Assembly: GCA_945643635.1 (NCBI GenBank)
Contig: CALZFC010000001.1
Span: 7,911,001-7,975,000 of the forward strand
Length of the DNA stretch: 64,000 bases
Source of the DNA: Allodiplogaster sudhausi
Lineage: Eukaryota > Nematoda > Chromadorea > Rhabditida > Diplogasteridae
Reading direction: 5' to 3'
Shown here one piece after another: positions 11,100 through 23,185 of the stretch (positions are counted from its first letter, which is position 1; every line of letters starts with the position of its first letter). A program made the position numbers and the translations under genes. The notes beneath the pieces are model-generated. The model saw nothing but the letters and a program-made list of their open reading frames with translations, was not told the origin of the DNA and made no database searches.

Positions 11100-12307
11100 G
11101 GCAATGAATAGGCAATGTTCTCATTAAGTGACATTCATTACCATTCGCTAGGAACATTCTAATTATATAATATGTATAGCTGTTTGAAAAACTTTTACAG
11201 TTATTATTTTTCAAATTTAAACTTTCAATTAATTTAGTGAACGCAAAATACATATTTTGGATGCGCATAGGTACACAAAAATTGGAGTAGATCAACTTCG
11301 TTGCCCACCATTTGTATGGTCATTAAAATTGAATCGCCGCCCTAGATCGTTCACGCATCGACACCCTCGAGAACTGAAGAAGCAGAAGCATCGCTGGATT
11401 CCAAAGGGATGCTTGTCAGACATTTGTGATTTCATTTTTTTTACATTATTTACATCAGTGACGACTTAATTTTGTTTTTTTCCTTAGTTTAGTTTATGTA
11501 CAAATTCATATCCATATTTTGGTGATGCAGTTACAGCAAAGGAGCGTCTTTCTACAACGAAAGTGAGTTTTTGAGTGAGAAGAGACGAAAATTAGCAAGA
11601 GAATTAGTTTGGCAAAAGCAGCTACATAGCTATGTAGTTAGTTGGATACCTAATTCAGGCACCTTCATTCTCTCGGGAGGAGTCGTCAAAAGGCGTGAGC
11701 ACCTCTCCGAGGAAATGAGTGACCGAACTGACAAAGTGAATGGACAATGTAATGGAACTTTCTATGTGTGGTCCTTGTATCACAATTGTAATTGTTGTGA
11801 ACAGAATGGCCAATATGCTGACATTAAAATTGTCTAAAAATAAGTGTCTTAAAAACTTACAGTGATCAATATATCTCAGCGAAAATACTAGATTTAAGTC
11901 AAAACTGGAGAACATACATACATACATACATATCCTTTGATTGTACTTCATAAAAACGCATCAACTCTTTCTTCTCGACTATTCGCTAGCATCCGCCGGA
12001 ACCTTGAAATACATGACGTTCTCAAAAAACCAATTCTTGAAATATTAAAATCGATAAAAGTATTTATCAGAAAACTGATCATGGGTCTTTTTTTCCTTGA
12101 GAATTACAAATAAGCTGATAAAAAGAAAATTTAAAAATGTTAAGTTTAAAGAAAGTTATGGGGACTTAAACTTTTCCTTACTTTTGCATGCACTGACAAG
12201 GAAAATTTGTTTTTAACAAATTTGTCCAAATAATTTTTTCATTATGCGGATAGGTAGCCATATTAGATTTTGGTTACCACAATTAGACACTTTCTGCGGG
12301 CATTGTC

Positions 12308-12347
<40 letters not shown>

Positions 12348-14090
12348 TAAGAGAGAAAGAGAGAGAGATGGAGAGAGTGAGATGAGGAGAGGGAGAGAGA
12401 GCCATGGAGAGTAACAAGCTAGTATTTCAGGTTTTTCCCTTTCTCTCTTTCTTTCACTCTTTCTCTCTCTCTTTTTCTGGCTCTCTCTTTTCTATCTCTT
12501 TTTGACGCCCTCTCCTTCTTTCTCTCCGCTTTTTTCTGTTTCTCTCTCTCTCTCTCTTAGGTAGTTCTCTTTTTCATCCTCCCTTCTCTCTTATGATTCC
12601 TCTGGCTAACTGTCGTATGCGACGCGTTGGTCATTACACCAAGCTAGTACACAATATGTAATAAATTCTCATTTGAATTTCCCGCCCTATCATCTTCCAT
12701 TCGAGACGCTGCTGTCATCGAGAAGGGAGAGCGGGTGTTGCTGCGTACGATGATAGTTTCTGCTGGCCTCCAAAGAGCGGCCCCCATTATGCTTGAACGA
12801 TATTACGTAACAAATCGTGTCGCTTTTTGCTTGTACATCCCAGAATCCATTTTCCACTAATCTAATTTAATTTTAAATCCGTTGTATATATCTTTTAGAC
12901 CGTTATAATATAAGTCTTCTTATATTCCCATCGGCAATTAAGATTTCTTTTCTATCCTACTTTTTCCCGCCAGTTCTCTCACTTCAAATCGGGTAGCTTT
13001 TTTTTCTTTTTCCTCTTGATAAACCGAAGAGCAATGCATATGTATGTATTGTTAATAGCAATTATGCATAATACAACCATTGACAACGTAAACAGAGCTC
13101 GAATGTGATAGCGATTCATGACTAATTCTAGGACTTTAGTCCATTGTCCTGTCTGACCTCAATCCATACCCCTGAAAACGGAGAAAAAAGTAAGCAACGA
13201 TGAAAACTGCACTGAATAAATTGATTCAAATAGCAAACAAGCACAGAAATGCAAAGGGTAGGAATTCGCCCACTTTTACAACTGCTTATTTCAGGGAAAG
13301 GCGAGTCACAAATGAGAACAGTCATGCTGTCTGCACCTCAAACATCACGTTCAAAACAAGGGACCTTTCTTTGTCGTCTGCGCTGCGCTCTCTTCTATGC
13401 TCTCTTCATTTATTCAGTTCGGAACGTTGATCACGTTCACTTTGTGTGTGTGCTAAAAGCGAAAAACTTGAAGTGTTTGGCCAAAAGAACATGAGGCAGG
13501 GAAAGAGAGTATAAGAGACAAAGAGAGCGTGAGAGGAAAAGTGAGTCTGAGAAAGAAAATATGCTGGGAAAGACCACAAAAGACTGAGAGAGAGTTAGAG
13601 CGAGAGAAAGAGAGTGTGAGAGAGAGTGAGCGAGAGAGATAACGTTATCTAAATAGAGATACTAGAAATGCGAAAAAAGAAACCTGCCCGCCCAGCGAAT
13701 GTGTGTTGTGCATAGAAAATATGCATAAAAGAACAAGAACTCGTCATTCCATTGCCTGGTTCTTCTCGCTTCCATTCTCAGTTACCTATCTTCCTTTCAG
13801 TTACATACCATAGCATCTACTACTTGTTGCTCCATTTGTTTCTTGATGAAAAATAAGTACGCGATGCAGTATTTATCTATATATGTATGTTCATGTTACA
13901 TTCTCGGTCATCTTTCGAAATATAGTTATGTGTACATATATTTCGAAAGATGTTAGGCGGAGAGCGTAACATGAACACGAAAATGTATGTATGTACATAC
14001 ATACATAGCTCACTCTTTCGATTTTGATAACTGCGTAAATACGCACGTTCGAGAACACTGCCAAAACTGCTTTTGAGAGAGCCACCCGCT
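11100..14090. other. Spacer with GA/CT microsatellites, no confident gene
   Basis: A (GA)n tract lies at 12311-12345, mixed GA and CT runs at 12350-12570 and 13500-13650, and TACA/TATG tetranucleotide runs at 11912-11930 and 13988-14006. Open stretches (11571-11837 plus, 13200-13494 plus) show no family signature. Confidence 0.4.
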
Positions 14091-14096
14091 TCCACG

Positions 14097-15518
14097 ATGA
14101 CAGAGACAAAAAGCTTCGGAACGACGGATCCGACCATCAAGTACATCACAGAGGTTTGTTTAGAATTTATTCACACATCGATATTTGACAAGCACATTCG
14201 CTCATTACCTTTCATGAATTAAAGACGTGTCGCTAACATTATTTCAAAAAAAAAATATATATATATATATACATATGTAGGTAGAATGTTGCATCATTTG
14301 AACGTTTTTGTTTCTAAAAATATGTTTTAAAAAAAGAGAAATATATGTATATATTTTGATACTATTACAGTTGTCCGTTCGCGCTCAACCTCTGGAGCAG
14401 AAGTTGGCGGAAGCGACACACAGTAACACTGGCAGATCGGCCGGGATGCTGGGCGCGCCAGAGGTGCTGCAACTCGGCAAGAATCTCATTCAACTCGTTG
14501 GCGCCAAGCGAATTCTCGACATTGGTGCGAATTGCTGGTTCATATTTATGTACATATTTATATCTATTTCTCCTTTCAATATTGCATGTGTGACCGATTT
14601 CCTGCTTACACAATGTGGCATCACTTTATTTTTTTTATAGGAACTTTCACCGGCGCTTCTGCACTCGCGTGGGCGATTGCGTCATCAGACGAAGGGCGAG
14701 TCATCTCCTTTGATGTCTCGCACGACCATTTCAATCAGGTTTCTTCTCCCTTTCTTTTCCTGCTTGCTTTTTCTTGCTTGTTTTACAATGGCATGGGAAG
14801 AATATGGAGAGAAGAGAAACATCCATCGTTGTACTGAACGAAAACAACATTGTTCACGACAACTTTTAGGTTGGTCGTCCAATCATTGAATCAGCTCCAG
14901 AACTCTACAAGAAGATCGACTTCCGACTTGAGCCTGCCCTCGACGCGCTCGGTGAGCCCGTTCTTTCTTTCTGCCATTTAGCCTTTTCGATTCATTTTCC
15001 ACATTCGCCATCCCTTAACAAAAAGTATGACAAATACATTTATGGGTTCAGATGCGCTGATCGAAGGGGGAGAAGCTGGCAAATTCGACTTTGCCTTCAT
15101 TGACGCCGACAAGAGCAACTACACCAAATATTACGAGAGGTTTGCGGTTCTCCCCTTATACATAATTACATTTTACGATATAATGAAAAAAAGGATAATT
15201 CGAATCTCTTTCCAGATGTGTAACGCTGCTGCGGCCAGGCGGTGTGATCGTAGTTGATAATGTCAGTTTTATCTAATTTTGATTTTATTTATCTAATTTT
15301 GATTTTATTTATCTAATTTTGATTGAATAAAACTTCATTTCCATTTTTCTATTAATAAAGCAATTTTGAAGGCTCTCTGGGGCAGATCCGCGCCTCGACC
15401 GACCGATCAGCCAGGAAGAGACATCGACAAGATGAACAGGGTCATTGCGGCCGACGAGCGGACGAACAACTCACTGCTTCTCATTGGAGATGGTATTCAT
15501 CTCGCATTCAAGAAGTAG
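14097..15518 (+). CDS. COMT-like SAM-dependent O-methyltransferase
   Basis: Seven exons join without a phase conflict: 14097-14153, 14371-14524, 14641-14738, 14870-14951, 15052-15139, 15216-15261 and 15372-15518 (672 nt, 223 residues), close to the usual 220-230 of this family. Visible motifs are the SAM-binding glycine loop ILDIGTFTGASALAWA (exons 2-3), the acidic FDVSHDH strand, the metal and catalytic region FDFAFIDADKSNYTKYYE (exon 5), LLRPGGVIVVDN (exon 6) and the C-terminal NNSLLLIGDGIHLAFKK. The family (methyltransferase 3, caffeoyl-CoA/catechol O-methyltransferase type) moves a methyl group from SAM to a hydroxyl of a small aromatic substrate using a divalent metal. No secretion signal is seen, so it is probably cytosolic. 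The substrate cannot be told from sequence. The last acceptor (TTTTGAAG) is weak; the others are good. Confidence 0.9.
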
Positions 15519-16180
15519 ATCAGAGCAGACTTTCATCGAATTCTATTATACATTTCTGTCTTCGTGACTTGTCTTATGATTGTTCAGAAACAAAATGTTA
15601 CATCTGCGTATGTGACAACGCACGATTTCCCTTTTTTAACTACTTACATAAGCTATTTATACATGATATCACTGCACAGGACTTGTAAGCAATAACGAGA
15701 ATACTGCAAATTGTTTTCACATCCCTTTGCTCATGCATAAAAAAAACAGTTTTTGAGAGAAATTTGGCAGACTGTTTTATGAAGTCTTAAAAACCCTCTT
15801 GGACATTTGTCCCTGCCCTCGAGTTAGATTAATCGTGCGCCAGAAATCACAACATTGAAGATATGTACATACATATGTATATGTGCATATTTCTGTCAAC
15901 AAGATTAGGATTCCTAATACATTTCTATGATCTTTATTTCTGGATCAGATCGCGTATAATGCAAAGCTCATACAATCTAAAAGGTCACGAAAACTGTGCA
16001 GCGCGGTATTTTCAAAGGATTAATTATTCCACGCCGTAAATGGCCATATATTTCGACATCGGCGCGTGGATATTAAGAGCGCTATATTTCCCACGCTTTA
16101 TGGCCATGCTAATGTAGCGTCTTCTTCTAGATTAAATATTTCTTCGAACAATCCAAATTACATATTGGATACACTCTGGG
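15519..16180. other. 3' flank of the methyltransferase gene, nothing recognised
   Basis: AT-rich; contains ACATACATATGT-type motifs (15860-15885). No canonical AATAAA close to the stop and no other gene. Confidence 0.4.
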
Positions 16181-16189
16181 CCCGGGCTA

Positions 16190-16700
16190 AAACAAAGCCG
16201 CAGCTGCTTCTCTCCTCCAGAGAGGGCATATCTCCAACAAAGTGACGTCATAGACGATGCTCTTGAGTGATCCTTGTACTTCCTCACCATCTCCCTCACC
16301 ACCGGAAAAGGAAGGGGCTCTTATTTCAGGGAGGCTTTAATATTCTTTAATATATATCAAATATATCTAAATTAATCATAAATCAAGAAGAAATAAAAGC
16401 AATTCTCTTTTATTCCCATTTTGAGGGGTCCTGATTTTAAAGAGAATTCCAGGGGTTCAAACGTGAAGTTCATCTTCATCGTCTTCATTCATGGCTGCGG
16501 GGGCAATGCTGATGAGATGGCCTCACTACTTGGCCTTTCAGGGAAAGCGCATGGATCTGCAAAACACATTCAGTTTTTTTTTTAAATATCAAATTGGCCA
16601 CACTTTCTTTTCTCTCTCTCTCTTTCTCTCTTCAATTATCTCGTTCTCGCTTTTTCATTCCCCTTCTCGCTCTCTTCAATCTCTCTTACACTGCATAGAT
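16190..16700 (-). pseudogene. Broken partial copy of egl-9 exons (5b and 6 region)
   Basis: Matches 26530-27010 in the same orientation, covering the exon at 26869-26801, the intron and the exon at 26704-26583 of the egl-9 homologue. In this copy the CAA codon of the KQES segment is TAA, the acidic exon (NEDDEDELH vs NEEDDDELL) carries an insertion, and the surrounding egl-9 exons are missing. In the acidic exon the changes keep Glu/Asp codons, so it diverged partly under selection or very recently. Confidence 0.65.
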
Positions 16701-17099
16701 CGGAAACCTTCGCCTCACACTCCCAATTCTCTCGTCTTTGCTATCCCTCTGTCATAACGTAGTCTATCTGTTCGAAGGAGGGAAGGAAAGAGGGAGAGAA
16801 AGACAGAGAAAGATAGGGGAAAGAAGTGCAGTTAAGACACTAGATGTTCACTACAAGTTCAAATAAACACTCAATTGCCCGTTCTCCACGGTCCACTAGC
16901 TGCACGAAGATCTTAACATAAAAAAAGAAATATGTTCTTTAGGCTAATATCATCCGTTCATTCTCTGTCAGATTATATCTCGCTCTATCTCTCTCCTCTT
17001 ACAATTAATCTCATTCTCTCTCCCTCTTTCTATCTAAATCGCCATCTCTCACTTTCTACCTTCCACTCTCGATCGCATCATCTTATGATATCAAATATA

Positions 17100-17680
17100 A
17101 TGATCTGAAGTCTCGAATTATCATAAGCTCCATTATAAGAGTGAGAGACAAAAGAAGACTGGCTATGAGCAGAATAATAATTTTTGTGCAGCAATAATTT
17201 TCGCTAATGTTAAAGAGACACTAAATTGTTGATCTCTGGAAAGGAGGAGGGCCAGAAGCTGAAATTGTTCAGGTCTTTCCAATGTTTCATGCGTCCACTT
17301 GCTCTCCCTCCCTCTCTCTCTACCACTCTATCTCTCTCTCCCTCCCTCTTTATCCTTTCCTCCCTCTCTCTCTCTCTTTCTCCCTCTCTCAATATCTCTC
17401 CCTGTCTCCCAATTCCTCTCTCTCCCTCTCTCTCCTCCATCCCTCTTACAATCTCAAAATGTCACATCCTCGTTCGTCCTCGATTACAATCTCCCCTTCT
17501 TCCAATTCTTTCATTCGCACAATGTAACCGAAAATTCATCGCGCTAGTCAATTCCAACGAAGCTTTCGCGATAAAACTTAATAATTCCTGGCACTTCTTC
17601 TTAGTGTCATTCAAAGAACCGAAATATTTGCTCTTTCCACGCTGTTTAACGCCAATTTTGTTTGTTCGAAATATCTACAT
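17100..17680 (+). repeat. Dispersed CT-core repeat, copy 1
   Basis: About 0.5 kb with conserved shoulders on each side of a variable CT-rich core. The left shoulder includes CTGGAAAGGAGGAGGGCCAG and the right shoulder includes GTCCTCGATTACAATCTCC and AAAACTTAATAATTC. Related copies lie at 18800-19340 (minus), 29920-30640 (plus) and 50730-51150 (minus). Confidence 0.7.
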
Positions 17681-18159
17681 ACAGTACGGCTCAGCGGCCA
17701 GGGGTTTCGGCTATAGCGGCTAGAGCGGCCGAGTGCCAAAGAGGCCAAGCGAAATTAAGCCATTTAAGACTTTTATTTTCAGAATTCGTTGTTATTTTGT
17801 ATTCAGGGTAACTTTTTGTCTCGATTAAGCTTAAAAACTATATAAAATGATGCATATTAGCGAAAATAGAAAATCTTGTGAAATTACTGGTGCAGTAACA
17901 CCTCAATTCGTAGTGTGTGCGTGTGCCATCGTTTCAGTGAAATTCATTAAGGCAGTTGCTTGAAGAGCATTACTTTAATTTACATTTACAGACTTCCTTT
18001 TAGTATCCTTTTGTTGTCTAATCAATTGACTTTTAATGTAACAGGTGAAAAAGTTTACCGAAAAAAAAAATCTAGCAAAAAAAAGCCGAGACCCCTGGCC
18101 ACTGAGCCGTACTGTATGTATATTGTACTATGTATGTACATATGGTTGATGTGGACTCT

Positions 18160-18500
18160 GTGAGTCCTGCCGCCGTAGTAAAGTGTCGTGTCTTCGGGTG
18201 AGAGCACGTTGTAATGTAACTGGCTGAAAATGCCTAATCCTCCTTAAAACACACTCACACCGTGCTATTCCTTGCCACTCTCAAGCAAGGACAGAACAGG
18301 GAGAGAGTGGCAGAGAGTGAGGAGAAAGCGAGTGAGGAGAAGGAGCTATGGAGAAAAAGAGAAGGTGAGAGTGAGTAAGAGAAAGAAAGCAATTGAACAT
18401 ATAGAAAATGTGAAGAATTCGAGAGAGAAAAAGATGGGGAGACAGATAAGCATATAGGGTGGTCAATATACCGTTACATTCTCCAATCGGTTCCATTGAT
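18160..18500 (+). repeat. Dispersed repeat shared with 51160-51540
   Basis: Begins with GACTCTGTGAGTCCTGCCGC and continues through a GA-rich block to CACATTCTCCAATCGGTTCC-like sequence; the same order and orientation recurs at 51160-51540. The GCCGCCGTAGTAAAGTGTC inside it is also the terminal sequence of the inverted-repeat element at 35372-36470, which points to a transposon origin. Confidence 0.65.
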
Positions 18501-18799
18501 TTTTTGTGAGCGCGTTACACAGTAAGAATGCAGCGTACTGTCAATGAATAATTTTGGATTATACTTATTTTAATTAGTTTGTTTTTATGTAGGATTGAGC
18601 AATATTTATTTGTTTTTATTTTCTACCCAGAATTCCTCCGTCTTTTTATTTTGGCACCATTCTCTTTCGACCATTCTTACAGTCCTTCTCTCTTGAAACA
18701 AAGTACATACATATGTACATGCATGTATAGTTACATATATAGTTTTTTACAGTAAAAAATTGTTCATCCTTTATATTTTTTAACGATCGCTTGAATTGC

Positions 18800-19213
18800 A
18801 CCGGACTATTTAAAAGGAAAATTTGTGAGAAACGAATGAACCCAAAAAATCGGAAGCAGGAGGAAATTCTAATCGAGGACGTACGAGAATGTCAGATTTT
18901 GAGATTGCATGAGAGAGGAATGAAATAGAAGGGAGGGGGGAGTTGAGAGAGAAAGAGAAAGCGAGAAAGAGCTGAGAGAGATTGATGAGAGGGAGAGGGG
19001 AAGCAATGGATAGAGAGGAAGAGGGGGAAAAAAGAGATCTACAAGAGAGAGGGGACGCTTGAAAAATTGGAAGGAACTGTACATGTTCAGCGTCCGGCCC
19101 TCCTCCTTTCCAGATATCCTCATTTTCTTATCTTTTTGGCATTAGCGAAAATCGTTCTTGTAAAGGAGATTGTGATTTTCAAATACTTCAGTTCATTAAA
19201 TTTGATCTCGTAG

Positions 19214-19251
<38 letters not shown>

Positions 19252-19340
19252 AGAGTCAGAGAGTAGAAGATCGAAAGAGGACTGGAGAGAGAGGAGAGCA
19301 TACAAGTCTATAAAGTCCATAACCTTTGGTTTTTCGTACA
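18800..19340 (-). repeat. Dispersed CT-core repeat, copy 2
   Basis: Reverse-strand member of the family at 17100-17680, with the core here seen as GA-rich (18900-19040) and a (GA)n tract at 19216-19245. Continuing into 19345-19600 it matches the region upstream of copy 3 in inverted order. Confidence 0.7.
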
Positions 19341-19344
19341 TAAT

Positions 19345-19600
19345 TTCCTTAATAGTGCAGGAAAGTTTATGAAATTTTCAGGGTTGAAAAAATTTCAAAT
19401 TGAAGGAATGTTAAACTACCGTCCTCTGACTTCTTTAAATAAAGATAATAGAGTAATTCGACCTAACTTGTCCCCCGTCACTACGTTAGCAAAAAATTCT
19501 AATCCTGTTAATGATACTTCGCTATCCTGTGAACGAGCTATCGAATCCCTTTTATCGCTCGAATCGGCGAGCGAACACTTTTGAGAACAGTGGCTAAATG
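19345..19600. repeat. Inverted repeat of 29740-29920
   Basis: Carries GAACGAGCTATCGAATCCCT and AAAATTTCAAATTGAAGGAA, whose reverse complements occur at 29740-29920, immediately beside CT-core copy 3. The two long repeats therefore flank the egl-9 region in opposite orientations. Confidence 0.65.
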
Positions 19601-20079
19601 AATCTTATTGTCCTTAGAAATCGAGTCAACAGACCGCCGCTGTACCGAACAACTGGAGGGAGACCAATGACGTCATCCCTGGGACTCCCAGGAGGGGACG
19701 AGAGGAGGGAGAGCAAAGTTGCTCCTGGAGGATTTCTTTTCGAATGCAGTGAAAAACGCCATGGCCGTGCTACAAACACTTGGAGCAGAGTCTCTTCGTC
19801 CTTGCCACTCCACGCCTTTCCTCACACGGCCTGTGCTCCTCGCACTGCTGAAGCCGCAGAAGCTGCACGCATCCGCGGTTATCCTTGTGCCATGTTCCCT
19901 CTGTGATTACGAGAAAAGAAAACGAGAGAACAGAGGGAGTGGAAGAAAGGGGAAGGAAGGGGAATGGAGAGTGAGAAAGAGGATGATAAATGGAGTGAAG
20001 AGAAAAAAGTAGGGAGGAAGAAAGATTGTGAGAAAAGAGATGTAGAGAGAATGCAATAATTATAAAAATGTGGATAAAA

Positions 20080-20520
20080 ATATCTAGGAAAATCTCTTTA
20101 AAATATCTTACTCTTGGTCTATGTGGTTTCGGCTTGTGCGTTTGGTAGATAAATGCGGACTTTGAGATTCAGATTCATTTCGCACAAAAATTATATCACG
20201 AAAGAGAAAGAATCTAGCATAACATAACTTCATTGTACATCACCCCTTCTCTTTTAAAAACTTTTTTTTTCCTTTTTTTACCTTTTTTTCCTTTTTTTTA
20301 AACCTTTTTTTTTATAGTAAAGCACTTAAGATTGTTCAGCGAGAGCCCGAGAACGAAGAGGCGGTAGCGGTTGAGGAGACCATCAAGGGACTCGTGCAGG
20401 GATGGCCGGGGGCGAAAATATTCGGCCCCGACCCAAGCCCCCAGGATCGGCCCCGGCCCCCGAGATCGGCCGCGGCCCACGATGAAGCCCCGATATCAGG
20501 CCACGGCTCCAAAGCTGGAA
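20080..20520 (+). pseudogene. Inverted copy of the last egl-9 exon and its 3' flank
   Basis: Positions 20080-20400 match the reverse complement of 23190-23510. After an ATTGTTCAG acceptor (20331-20339) the copy reads REPENEEAVAVEETIKGLV, against QELKDEDAVAVEETIKGFV in the real last exon. It then departs at 20399 into a very GC-rich stretch beginning CAGGGATGGCCGGGGGCG, which looks like the end of a hAT-type element. No other egl-9 exon accompanies it. Confidence 0.65.
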
Positions 20521-20681
20521 AAAACCTGTAAATAGCCTAATTTATTCGATTTTTATATGCATTCATTAAAGCCATGAAGTATGTACATGATTTATTTATG
20601 TAATTAAAATGAGAGACAATCTCATGTATCTGAAAAAGTGAAAAGTCGTGTGAGAGAGAACGACAAAGCTACCTAAAACTA

Positions 20682-21850
20682 TTATTGTTCGTTTTTTGTA
20701 TTACTGAAACAACGGCATATGAAAGTATGAAGATTTTGCCCAATTTCTTCTTTCTCTTCGACCTCAATTCCTCGCAGGTTCCTCTTTTTAGGATTCAGAA
20801 ATGTAGCCGCCTTGTATAGTCTTGTGCTGAACCCAGAGTTGAATTTTCTGCACAGGCACTTGAGTGACGAATTCGCAATGGCCTGGACGAAAGCGTCGTT
20901 GTCATCCGAAGCCTTCATGGCTGTGATCTTGGCTTCCAGTTCGAACATCGTCGGCCAGACTTCATGTAGCGTTGGAGAGCATTAGGCCATAACAATATTT
21001 ATTTCAGTGGTATCTATCTTTCGCCCTATTTATTGTCTATTTCAGAATGAAGACTAGAGTACTAATTTTACCTGAAGCTTCAACATTGGCGCCTCAAACA
21101 ATTCCAGCAATTTGATAATCTGGTTGAAGTGTTCACGCGCATCAATAATTGCGCCGAAGTGCAGGCGAAACTCTTTGTTCAAGCTTTTCCAGAGGTCTGC
21201 ATCATTTGTCTTCATGGCCAAAAGATTGTCGAGGATTTTTTCGACTCCTCGCAGCATTTTCAACTTTGTTAGCCATCGAGTTTCTCGTTCCAGTGCCGGA
21301 AGGCATTTGGCGCAGTCTCTGAGAATTCGAGATTCTCGTACCGCGACTGCAACGGAGTTGGCATCGGCGATGAGAGCAGAAACTTGCTCCACAAAAGTCT
21401 TTTCGGCCGCGCTCAAGTCAGTATCGTTTAGCAGCGAGCGGCCTGCTTTGTATGGCGTGAATGTCCGCTTTGCAACCGTGTGAATTACATGACTTCTACA
21501 CACGATGCCTGAAGGAAACAATGTCACTCACAATCTAGAATAACATGGGGAAGTTCAAGAAACCTTTGTTAGAATTGTTCTTAACACAGCGAACGACGTT
21601 TGCTCTCGTCCTTCACGAATGTAAAGTTGAGAAGATCATATTCCGTGACACAGACTATGTCAAATATACTTTTGACTTCCTCCCACACTTGTTCCGAAGT
21701 CTTCGCCTTCTCAGATCATTCACAAAATTATTGCTAAAATGTACGGATCGTAGAGAGATGGTACTGCCGGGTTCTGATAGATTTTCACGAGTTATTTCGA
21801 ATGGAATAAGTCTCTTTTTTAAGTCCGCAGAAAGCATTTTCAATCAGCTT
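20682..21850 (-). pseudogene. hAT-like transposase relic
   Basis: The main open stretch (21527-21054) contains CRSHVIHTVAKRTF, RESRILRDCAKCLPALERE and ETRWLTKLKMLRGVEKILDN. The order 'C..H.., then ..ETRW...L.ML' is typical of hAT transposases between the RNase H-like core and the C-terminal region. A second stretch (20948-20682) carries LWPTMFELEAKITAMK and TFLNPKKRNLRG, like the hAT 'NPR' region. They could join through a CAG|GTAAAA donor at 21072. Upstream open sequence (21843-21655) may be N-terminal. No complete frame or terminal repeats were found, so it is called a relic. It could have supplied transposase for the hAT-type MITEs seen elsewhere in the window. Confidence 0.55.
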
Positions 21851-22006
21851 TGAATAATTTTTCAATTATGGCTTTCAAAAATACCAATGGACCAATCGCT
21901 TTCAGCTCCAGGAATCATACTCATTTTTCAACGGGATATCCAGGACAATTTTTGTAATTTTGTAATCTTCCTATAGAAAGAAGTGCTCTTTTGGCCGCTA
22001 CTGTTT

Positions 22007-22144
22007 CATATGATCCAATCCTAACTGGCATTGTGATCAGAAGCACGGAAAGGAATAACCTTCCCGACACAAACACTGATTAAGACAATTTATATCTAAA
22101 CGAATAATGTCAGGGAAAATGCGGGGACGAACCCGAGCAACACT
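22007..22144 (+). repeat. 138-bp direct repeat, left copy
   Basis: Nearly identical to 22719-22856 (about two mismatches). Starts CATATGATC and ends GAGCAACACT. The 575 bp between the copies holds a CT/GA-rich microsatellite block and no gene. Confidence 0.85.
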
Positions 22145-22718
22145 GTTATATCAGCTGCGCTTCTGTCCGCACCCAAGATCGGGTGCCGTCCTTCTCTCTC
22201 TCTCTTTCTCTTTCTCTCTCTCTTTCTCTCTCTTTCTCTCTCTCTCACTCTCTCTCTCTCTCTCTCTGTCGCGTACTGTACTCTCTTCGGGAACGGCCCT
22301 GAATTCAGCTCAGTAGATTTGGAATACTTGGCCAAACTCGGCAAAAATCCGTGGAGTAGGAAGAAAAGTCAAGAGTTCAAAATTGCCGTGTAGAGAAATC
22401 GTGCCAGGACACCAAAACATTCAAATTAACGGCCATAGAACTGAAGAAATAGTGTGAAGTTTTTTTTTCTCTTAGTGCATTTACTACAATAGACATCATT
22501 TCATTGAATGTGATTTTACATCTGCAGTAAGTCATTGGACACACCGAAGATTTTACATAAGTGTCGACTTGAATCCATGTGTGAAATCAGTCTTCATTAG
22601 GGGAGAAAGGAAGAGAGAAAGAGAGTGAGAGAGAGCGGAGAAAGGAGAGAGTGAATTTGAGAGAAAAATATAGAGAGAGAGAGAGACAGAAAAAGAGAGA
22701 GTGAGAAAGTGAAACATT

Positions 22719-22856
22719 CATATGATCAAATCCTAACTGGCATTGTGATCAGAAGCACGGAAAGGAATAACCTTCCCGACACAAACACTGATTAAGACAA
22801 TTTATATCTAAACGAATAATGTCAGGGAAAATGCCGGGACGAACCCGAGCAACACT
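22719..22856 (+). repeat. 138-bp direct repeat, right copy
   Basis: Partner of 22007-22144, followed by a (GA)n tract at 22874-22897. Could be a segmental duplication or short LTR-like ends; no primer-binding site or polypurine tract was identified. Confidence 0.85.
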
Positions 22857-23185
22857 TAAAAGAAGAACCGAACAGAGAGAGAGAGAGAGAGAGAGAGAGT
22901 AGACAAGAAGACACGAGGAATCATTCGGACTAGCAATTCTCCGTGGGCATCGCCGCTGGTGATTGCACAGAAGAAAGATGGGAGTTTGCGGTTGTGTGTA
23001 ATTAGAAGAAGTTAAAGTGATAAAGAGGACGCATACCCTTTGCCAAGAATTGATCTCACGATACAGCAGTTGAAAGGAAAGAAGTGTTTTTTTACGCTGG
23101 ATTTGATTGCGGGATATTGGCAGGTGGAGATGAAGGAAGAGTTGAAGGCGGGCCGGTTTGTGCACCATGGAAGGACTCTACGAGT

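Noticed and set aside
21112..21483. Plus-strand open frame of 123 codons
   Set aside because: Antisense shadow of the hAT transposase relic, which has recognisable motifs on the minus strand.
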